The translations under genes and the position numbers were made by a program. From NCBI RefSeq assembly GCF_027213965.1, contig NZ_JAPWGX010000006.1, positions 102,362 through 166,361 of the forward strand: DNA of 64,000 nt, in the 5' to 3' direction. The number at the start of each line of letters is the position of its first letter. The stretch's first letter is position 1. Below are positions 58,686 through 64,000 of this stretch, piece after piece. The notes below the pieces were generated by a model. It was not told the origin of the DNA. It searched no databases and worked only from the letters and a program-made list of their open reading frames with translations. This stretch comes from Maritalea porphyrae. Lineage in GTDB: Bacteria > Pseudomonadota > Alphaproteobacteria > Rhizobiales > Devosiaceae.

Positions 58686-59771
58686 TTAGTTCAAACTCTG
58701 CAGCACCTGCATGAGTTTTTTCATATCTTTTTCATGACCGATGGAAATCCGTAACGCGTTTGGCAATCCATAAGATGCCATTTCACGCACCACCAAGCCC
58801 TCTTGCAACAACGCTTCAAAAGCGTCCTTTGCCGTATGGCCGGGTTCCTCGGAGAATTCGGTCAACACAAAATTACCTTGGCTTGGCCGCGTACGATACC
58901 AATTGGACTGCAACTCCGCCTCCAACAGGCTGCGTAATCGCTTGTTGTGCGCCTTCAACTGCGCGGTGAACTCAACATCGCGCACCGCAGCTTCCGCAGC
59001 TTTCATGGCTGCCCCATTCACATTGAACGGACCGCGCAATCGGTTGAACCCATCCATGAAATGATCCGGCCCATAAAGCCAGCCCACCCGCAAATTCGCC
59101 AAGCCGATCTTGGAGAACGTGCGGGTAACCACCACATTTTGATGCGCATCGACCAGATCAATGCCCAACTTATAGTCCGCCGCATCCACATATTCAGCAT
59201 AGGCCGCGTCGATCACTAACAGCACATTTTTGGGCAAGCCCGCGTGCAACCGATCCAATTCGTCAGCCGTTAAATAGCTGCCCGTTGGGTTGTTGGGGTT
59301 CGCCAAATAAACCACCTTGGTCTTTTCAGTCACCGCCCCCAACATGGCATCTACGTCTGTTTTCAAATCGGTTTCAGCCGCAAAAATGGGGGTGCCACCT
59401 GCACCGCGCGTCACAATTGGATAGACCAGAAACCCAAACTGACTCATCACCGCTTCATCACCGGGCTGAAGGTAAAGCTGCGCGATCAGGTGCAACAATT
59501 CATCTGACCCGGATCCAACGCCAATTTTTTGGGGATCAAGCCCATGCACTTCACCAATCGCCTCACGCAATTGGGTCGCAGCACCGTCCGGATAAATCGC
59601 CAAATTATGTGCATGATATCGATAGGCTTCTTGCGCCTTCGGGCTCGCGCCCAACGGGCTTTCATTTGCACTTAATTTAATCGGCTCAATACCCGGCGCA
59701 GCTTTAGACTTGCCAGGTACGTAAGCAGCGATTTCCAATATGGAGGGATTAACCTCAGGACGGTTTGTCAC
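58686..59771 (-). CDS. hisC: Histidinol-phosphate/aromatic aminotransferase
   Basis: A 361-residue PLP-dependent class I/II aminotransferase. Family signatures are IKLSANESPLGASPKAQEAY, the PLP-binding lysine in TRTFSKIGLANLRVGWLYG, VYLANPNNPTGSYLTADELD and the C-terminal PNALRISIGHE. Placed directly before tyrA, so it may serve aromatic amino acids as well as histidine. HisC and aromatic roles overlap in many bacteria. The start at ATG 59771 is preceded by AAAAGTGAC. Confidence 0.92.
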   Translation of the reverse strand: MTNRPEVNPSILEIAAYVPGKSKAAPGIEPIKLSANESPLGASPKAQEAYRYHAHNLAIYPDGAATQLREAIGEVHGLDPQKIGVGSGSDELLHLIAQLYLQPGDEAVMSQFGFLVYPIVTRGAGGTPIFAAETDLKTDVDAMLGAVTEKTKVVYLANPNNPTGSYLTADELDRLHAGLPKNVLLVIDAAYAEYVDAADYKLGIDLVDAHQNVVVTRTFSKIGLANLRVGWLYGPDHFMDGFNRLRGPFNVNGAAMKAAEAAVRDVEFTAQLKAHNKRLRSLLEAELQSNWYRTRPSQGNFVLTEFSEEPGHTAKDAFEALLQEGLVVREMASYGLPNALRISIGHEKDMKKLMQVLQSLN

Positions 59772-59886
59772 TTTTACTGCTCGTTTTTTGTTGAACTATA
59801 TTCGCAGCGCCGCACCTTAATGACAGCAGAGCATTTGCGCAAAGCAAACCAGCATCAATCCGTACGGTTTTGACCAATTGCTAAGC

Positions 59887-60636
59887 CTAGTTCTTGTTTG
59901 ATTGTGCTGGATAGGCCGGCTGGGTCACAAATTCTGGCATTTTCACCAACTGACGAATACGCCGTTTTCGTGGCACCGCAGGAAACATTTCCTTGCGTGC
60001 CCGAACAACCAGCGCCCCAGCAAAGGCCGGACCTGCGAATCGCCCCAAGCCCTCAAAAATGCGTGCGGACTTTAAAAGCGGGCCGAAATTGCTCGGCGGC
60101 AAATAGAGGGCTTCACGCCAAATTTCTGGAGTGAAAGAATGGTCTTGTAACAAGCGGTGCAATTGATTGCGTGAAAATGGGTGGCCGTGCCCAAACGGGG
60201 TATTATCTCGCTGCGCCCAAAGTCCTCTACGACGGGGCACAACAATGACCAACCGCGCACCAGGCGCTGTGATTCGCCATAGTTCCTGCATCAATTCTTC
60301 TGGTTCGCGCGCAAACTCAAATAAATGATTGGCAATCACCAAATCAACCGCACTGTCGGTCAATGGAAGTTCAAGCGGATCAACCAAAGCGGTGCAACTT
60401 GGCCCGTCTTTTGGCCAAACTTGCGCTCCCTGTCGAGCCGGCATAAATGCCAACACCCGTTCAGCATTCTGCGTCACCCGCTTCAAATAGGGCGCACTAT
60501 ACCCAAGCCCAAGCACACGATGCCCCGACGCACTATCCGTCATTTGCGCAATCACATCTTGGATCAGACGGCGTGAAATACGCCCCAACGGTGAGCGATA
60601 GAATTGCAGCAATTCGTCAATGGCGACAAACATCAA
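59887..60636 (-). CDS. Class I SAM-dependent methyltransferase
   Basis: A 249-residue methyltransferase with the SAM fold: GHRVLGLGYSAPYLKRV (motif I), LTDSAVDLVIANHLFEFARE (motif II/III region) and LRITAPGARLVIVVPRRRGL. Such genes often lie beside gloB in alphaproteobacteria. The substrate is not indicated. The C-terminal tail is basic (RKRRIRQLVK). It diverges from gloB with 116 bases between. Confidence 0.9.
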   Translation of the reverse strand: MMFVAIDELLQFYRSPLGRISRRLIQDVIAQMTDSASGHRVLGLGYSAPYLKRVTQNAERVLAFMPARQGAQVWPKDGPSCTALVDPLELPLTDSAVDLVIANHLFEFAREPEELMQELWRITAPGARLVIVVPRRRGLWAQRDNTPFGHGHPFSRNQLHRLLQDHSFTPEIWREALYLPPSNFGPLLKSARIFEGLGRFAGPAFAGALVVRARKEMFPAVPRKRRIRQLVKMPEFVTQPAYPAQSNKN

Positions 60637-60752
60637 TTATGACTTTCACTTTTGCGCTAGGTGCAGCATGGCACACTATGCATTCATCTTTCGCTTTATT
60701 AAAGTCAGAATTCAGAACGCAAACATCAACACCAAGGGTTAGGTTTAAACGC

Positions 60753-61517
60753 ATGTTCAAAATCCATCAAATTCCAGCGTTAGAAACAAATTTTGCCCTA
60801 ATCCTTGAATGCACCACGACCGGCGAAGTGGCGCTGATCGACGCGCCCGACGCCCCGCCCATCTTAAATGCGTGCAAAGAACTGGGGCTAACCCCAAGCA
60901 AAGTCTTCGTCACCCACCACCATTGGGACCATGTGGATGGTATTGCCCCTTTGCGTGAGCATTTTGATTTAACCATTTATGGCCCCAAAGCCGAAGCGGA
61001 ACAAATCGGTCAATTGGATATGGAGGTAGAACCCGGCGCCATGCTTGAATTTGGCGATGGCCATCTTAACGTCATTGCCACCCCCGGGCATACATTTGGC
61101 CATATTGCCTATTTCCTTGTTGAGCAGCCTACGCTTTTTGCGGGCGATGCGCTCTTCTCTTTGGGCTGTGGGCGCATGTTTGATGGGCCGCCGGACCAAA
61201 TGTGGGCTGGTTTAAAGCGCCTACGCGAATTGCCAGACGCCACCCAACTTTATTGCGGTCACGAATATACGCTATCGAACGGCGCATTTGCCCAAACCAT
61301 CGACCACACCAACAAGGCGCTTCTGGCCCGGATCGAACAGGCCCAAACTCAAATCGACAATGGCCGCCCAACACTGCCCACAACGCTAGGTAACGAAAAG
61401 CTGACCAATCCGTTCTTGCGCGCAGATCAAATAGGGATCGCTCATGCGCTTGGACTTGACGGTTCTGACCCTGTCGCAACCTTTGCCGCCTTGCGGAAGG
61501 CTAAAGACCAATTTTAA
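60753..61517 (+). CDS. gloB: Hydroxyacylglutathione hydrolase (glyoxalase II)
   Basis: A 254-residue metallo-beta-lactamase-fold enzyme that hydrolyses S-lactoylglutathione, ending methylglyoxal detoxification. Metal ligands lie in FVTHHHWDHVDG (H55, H57, D59, H60), TPGHTFGHIAYF, FAGDALFSLGCGRMF (bridging Asp) and LYCGHEYTLSN. The C-terminal glutathione-binding domain follows. The open frame continues from 60447 but lies opposite the methyltransferase. ATG 60753 starts MFKIHQIPALETN. A small CCCCA/TGGGG hairpin follows the stop. Confidence 0.94.
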   Translation: MFKIHQIPALETNFALILECTTTGEVALIDAPDAPPILNACKELGLTPSKVFVTHHHWDHVDGIAPLREHFDLTIYGPKAEAEQIGQLDMEVEPGAMLEFGDGHLNVIATPGHTFGHIAYFLVEQPTLFAGDALFSLGCGRMFDGPPDQMWAGLKRLRELPDATQLYCGHEYTLSNGAFAQTIDHTNKALLARIEQAQTQIDNGRPTLPTTLGNEKLTNPFLRADQIGIAHALGLDGSDPVATFAALRKAKDQF

Positions 61518-61564
61518 CCATATCGCCCCAATTCTGGGGTTAAAAGTTAACAAATCCTTTATAA

Positions 61565-61581
61565 TTGGCACGCTCATTGCA
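61565..61581 (+). promoter_or_regulatory. Canonical sigma-54 promoter
   Basis: TTGGCACG-CTCA-TTGCA matches the RpoN consensus TGGCACG-N4-TTGC exactly, with GG and GC ten bases apart. Transcription should begin near 61592, about 60 bases before the small gene at 61653. Confidence 0.75.
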
Positions 61582-61652
61582 ATAATATGGGTGTGAGCCA
61601 CCAATTCTGTACCAAAATGAAACATGGCTCGCTGTTTTTAACGGAGCGCGTC

Positions 61653-61925
61653 ATGAGTTACGACCAAAACGGCACATCTCGACCCAATTCGGCACAAAAC
61701 CTTCCTTTGGTTTTGGAGCCAGCGCCCCGTCGTCGGTTTTCAAATGCCAATTATCGCCCAGACGCGTCCTTTGTTGCCCAGGTGATTGCGGGCAAAACCA
61801 ACGCCCCCATGTTTCGCGCAAAGCGCCGTGCCAGTGTTGGTGAAGCGCAGACGGCTTATGAGCAGAACAACCAACGCAAAATCATCCGCATGCCCATGGG
61901 CTATTTGCGCACGCTAAGCGCTTAA
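61653..61925 (+). CDS. Small basic protein of unknown function behind an RpoN promoter
   Basis: A 90-residue, proline- and arginine-rich soluble protein (LVLEPAPRRRFSNANYRPDA, FRAKRRASVGEAQTAYEQ, IIRMPMGYLRTLSA). No catalytic motif or membrane segment is seen. Its even codon use and good GGAG ribosome site (about eight bases before ATG 61653) support a real gene. The longer frame from 61587 would begin upstream of the predicted sigma-54 start point and is rejected. It converges with fumC 8 bases away. Confidence 0.7.
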   Translation: MSYDQNGTSRPNSAQNLPLVLEPAPRRRFSNANYRPDASFVAQVIAGKTNAPMFRAKRRASVGEAQTAYEQNNQRKIIRMPMGYLRTLSA

Positions 61926-61933
61926 GACGAACA

Positions 61934-63325
61934 TCAAGCCTTCGGCCCAACCATCTCATTGGGCTTTATCGCCGCATCAAACGCTTCGCCGCTCATCATC
62001 CCAAGTTCAATCGCTGCTTCGCGCAACGTCTGACCCTTTTTATGGGCATGTTTGGCAATTTTTGCCGCATTGTCATAACCAATGTGGGGGTTAAGCGCTG
62101 TTACCAACATCAATGAATTGTTCAAGTGATCGCTAATCTTATCGCGGTTTGGCTCAATGCCAACCGCGCAATTTTTGGTAAAGCTTTGCGCCGCATCAGC
62201 GAGCAAACGCACCGATTGAATAAGATTATAGGCCATTAGGGGCTTATAGACATTTAGTTCAAAATTGCCCTGACTGCCCGCAATCCCCATCGCCGCGTCA
62301 TTGCCCATCACCTGCACACACACCATTGTTAGCGCTTCACACTGGGTGGGGTTCACTTTGCCCGGCATAATCGACGAACCCGGCTCATTTTCGGGCAAGC
62401 TCAACTCGCCAAGCCCGCAACGAGGACCAGAGGCGAGCCAACGCACATCATTGGCAATTTTCATGCAGGCCACAGCCAATTGTTTGAGCGCCCCATGGGT
62501 GCCCACAAGCCCATCATGCGCGGCCAAATAGGCAAATTTATTATCTGCTGTTTTGAAATCCAAACCTGTCAGTTCAGCGATTTTTGCTGCCACTTTTGGC
62601 GCATAATCCGGATGGGTGTTTAACCCTGTACCAACCGCTGTGCCACCAAGCGCCAATTGGTGCATTTGCCCCAAGGTCGCCTTAATCGCTTCAAGCGCCA
62701 AATCAAGTTGCGCCACCCAACCGCTCATCTCTTGCCCCAGGGTCAAGGGCGTTGCGTCCTGCAAATGCGTGCGGCCGATTTTCACGATGTCTGAAGAATC
62801 TTTGGCCTTTTGATCAAGCACATTGCGTAAATCTGTGATGGCGGGGATAAGCTGGCGCTCGATCATCGTAACCCCAGCAATATGCATGGCGGTGGGAAAC
62901 GTATCGTTTGAACTTTGTGACTTATTCACATGATCATTGGGATGCACTGGGGCTTTTGATCCCATCTCACCGCCCGCCATTTCAATGGCACGGTTTGAAA
63001 TAACCTCATTCACATTCATGTTCGATTGGGTGCCAGACCCGGTTTGCCACACCACCAACGGAAAATGCTGGTCAAGCTTGCCCGCGATCACCTCGTCGGC
63101 AGCCGCGCAAATAAAATCCTTGATTTCACCCTCAAGATTACCCAATTCATAATTGGTCAATGCCGCCGCCTTTTTGAGCACCCCGAAGGCTTGGATCACC
63201 TCAATTGGCATCTGCTCGATACCAATTTTAAAGTTCATCATAGAGCGGGCGGTTTGCGCCCCATAATAGGCATTGGCGGGCACTTCAATCTCGCCCATTG
63301 AATCGGTTTCAATGCGATAATTCAT
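61934..63325 (-). CDS. fumC: Fumarate hydratase, class II
   Basis: A 463-residue TCA-cycle enzyme, iron-free and oxygen-stable. Signature [40 protein letters not shown] and [20 protein letters not shown] are the other two superfamily regions, with [17 protein letters not shown]. The start is [20 protein letters not shown]. The gene follows the 135-residue membrane-protein gene after 8 bases, so they are cotranscribed. Confidence 0.97.
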   Translation of the reverse strand: MNYRIETDSMGEIEVPANAYYGAQTARSMMNFKIGIEQMPIEVIQAFGVLKKAAALTNYELGNLEGEIKDFICAAADEVIAGKLDQHFPLVVWQTGSGTQSNMNVNEVISNRAIEMAGGEMGSKAPVHPNDHVNKSQSSNDTFPTAMHIAGVTMIERQLIPAITDLRNVLDQKAKDSSDIVKIGRTHLQDATPLTLGQEMSGWVAQLDLALEAIKATLGQMHQLALGGTAVGTGLNTHPDYAPKVAAKIAELTGLDFKTADNKFAYLAAHDGLVGTHGALKQLAVACMKIANDVRWLASGPRCGLGELSLPENEPGSSIMPGKVNPTQCEALTMVCVQVMGNDAAMGIAGSQGNFELNVYKPLMAYNLIQSVRLLADAAQSFTKNCAVGIEPNRDKISDHLNNSLMLVTALNPHIGYDNAAKIAKHAHKKGQTLREAAIELGMMSGEAFDAAIKPNEMVGPKA

Positions 63326-63333
63326 GCAAACTC

Positions 63334-63741
63334 CTAGTGGCCGCCAAAATTAACGTCGCGTGACGCAGACCGAATGGAAACCGAAAAGCCTGCAACCAAA
63401 TCCACCAGCGACATGGCCATGCAAGTAAAGAACAAGGAGGTGGCCGCCGCAGGCACCAGCAAGAATTCAACCAGATAGGCAATGAAGACAAGGGTTGAAA
63501 GCATATGATCAACAATCGATGCGCTACCCACTTTGGTGGACTTGAGCACCTCAACAAACAAAAGCGCTAGCGCCAACACCACCAGCAAATCGCCAACGCT
63601 TAGGGTCCACACAGCCCCCGAAACCATGTCCAAAGACATTACCGGCGAGGCCCATCCGTTCGCCTTGTCGCCAACAATGTCGAACGCCACCAGATTGTAA
63701 ATGAGAAGGGGAAGCGCAAGCAGCGGGATTTTCCAAATCAT
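63334..63741 (-). CDS. Small membrane protein of unknown function, upstream of fumC
   Basis: A 135-residue protein with four hydrophobic segments ([76 protein letters not shown]). I recall similar conserved proteins in alphaproteobacteria but no function. It ends [14 protein letters not shown]. It precedes fumC by 8 bases on the same strand. AAAGGACA precedes ATG 63741. Confidence 0.78.
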   Translation of the reverse strand: MIWKIPLLALPLLIYNLVAFDIVGDKANGWASPVMSLDMVSGAVWTLSVGDLLVVLALALLFVEVLKSTKVGSASIVDHMLSTLVFIAYLVEFLLVPAAATSLFFTCMAMSLVDLVAGFSVSIRSASRDVNFGGH

Positions 63742-63875
63742 TGGACTGTCCTTTATGGGATCAAATTGTGCCCCATCATTTCCCTATTCGCGCGACGACG
63801 CAAGGCAATTGCAAACCAGAGCAACGCCAATATCCCCTTACGATAGTTTCGTAAGGAGTTTTACAATTTTGCAGA

Positions 63876-63940
63876 CACGCGAGGCGATTAAGGTCTCGTG
63901 TTATTTGGTAGTAAGAATGAGAGGTTAAACGCCTCGCGTG
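63876..63940 (+). promoter_or_regulatory. Long-range inverted repeat at the right edge
   Basis: CACGCGAGGCG (63876-63886) and CGCCTCGCGTG (63930-63940) are exact inverted 11-base copies 43 bases apart. A separate 8-bp stem CCTTACGA/TCGTAAGG lies at 63836-63856. The second arm falls in the putative edge gene. The remaining gap 63742-63835 shows nothing else. Confidence 0.4.
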
Positions 63941-64000
63941 AAATGGCTTTTGCCTTAAAACTGAAATACCCCGAGGTGCTAAACCCTTCTATCCCCTTGC
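63898..64000 (+). CDS. Possible partial gene running off the right edge
   Basis: A frame open from GTG 63898 to the edge for 34 codons, starting VLFGSKNERLNASREMAF and continuing LKLKYPEVLNPSI. AAGG lies four bases before the GTG. It is too short to assign. ATG 63943 is an alternative start. Its stop and product are outside the window. Confidence 0.3.
   Translation, partial: MLFGSKNERLNASREMAFALKLKYPEVLNPSIPL

Noticed and set aside
1..64000. CRISPR arrays, insertion sequences, prophage, toxin-antitoxin or restriction systems
   Set aside because: No regularly spaced repeats, transposase or phage genes were seen. The HNH protein and DnaB-like ATPase lack partners that would suggest a defence or mobile system.

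Overview
The window looks like an ordinary chromosomal stretch of a free-living, probably marine, alphaproteobacterium. Hyphomicrobiales (Rhizobiales) is the best guess, and a Devosia/Maritalea-like relative is only a guess. The pointers are an aerobic CobT cobaltochelatase subunit, a CarD regulator, a SUV3-type helicase (the mitochondrial Suv3 lineage), a Zur/ZnuABC cluster, DUF2125, DUF3108, an MJ0042 zinc-ribbon protein next to ftsEX, and argH-lysA. Coding density is high and base composition is even. I see no rRNA operon, insertion sequence, prophage, integrase or CRISPR array. Two tRNAs are present: Arg-CCT and Leu-CAA.

Layout. 1-6.5 kb: 3' end of cobT, a secreted phytase-like protein, an M42 peptidase, a GNAT-YoaP protein opposite a DsbA-fold isomerase, a queuosine-precursor transporter, rpmB and a DUF3108 protein. 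6.5-14 kb: a 458-bp gap with an RNA-like fold, then SUV3-type helicase, S4 protein, FdxA and CarD, with an M48 lipoprotein peptidase and a thermonuclease on the other strand. 14-20.5 kb: tRNA-Arg, purU, two large M10 (serralysin-type) RTX proteases with near-identical DUF4214 C-termini, a small exported protein of unknown function between them, and a PAS-GGDEF protein. 20.5-25.7 kb: 5-FCL, zur, znuB and znuC diverging from znuA across two Zur-box-like palindromes, then a SAF-domain oxidoreductase. 25.8-35.9 kb: DUF924, DUF1203, CAP lipoprotein, TusA, Ada, an HxlR regulator diverging from a tautomerase, a D,D-carboxypeptidase, a regulator diverging from a serine hydrolase, a chemoreceptor and an FMN reductase. 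36-48 kb: YqaA, DsbB, HNH, esterase, AlkA-like glycosylase, GluQRS, an SDR gene diverging from a LysR gene, cobalamin adenosyltransferase, rhomboid, a TetR-GNAT-membrane-protein operon with a perfect operator, YjfB, YbaK, Maa and TlpA. 48-64 kb: argH, lysA, a DnaB-like ATPase, response regulator and zinc-ribbon protein, ftsEX-plsC, ChaC-like cyclotransferase, DUF2125, hisC-tyrA, a methyltransferase, gloB, a small protein behind a canonical sigma-54 promoter, fumC and a membrane protein. A possible partial gene lies at the right edge.

How the genes work together. Zinc uptake is a self-contained module in which the repressor, permease and ATPase genes abut or overlap. Four other regulators sit beside or across from their likely targets with visible dyads: HxlR/tautomerase, winged-helix/serine hydrolase, LysR/SDR and TetR operon. 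The M10/DUF4214 region is the most accessory-looking part; no type I secretion genes are in the window. I found no clear new multi-gene system. The best leads are the small exported protein between the proteases, the RNA-like fold upstream of the SUV3-type helicase, the sigma-54-driven 90-residue protein and the TetR operon around an unknown membrane protein.

Limits. All family calls come from reading motifs and remembered family features, with no database search. Start codons were often moved downstream of the longest open frame to fit a ribosome-binding site, signal peptide or family length. Operators and RNA structures are from inspection only.
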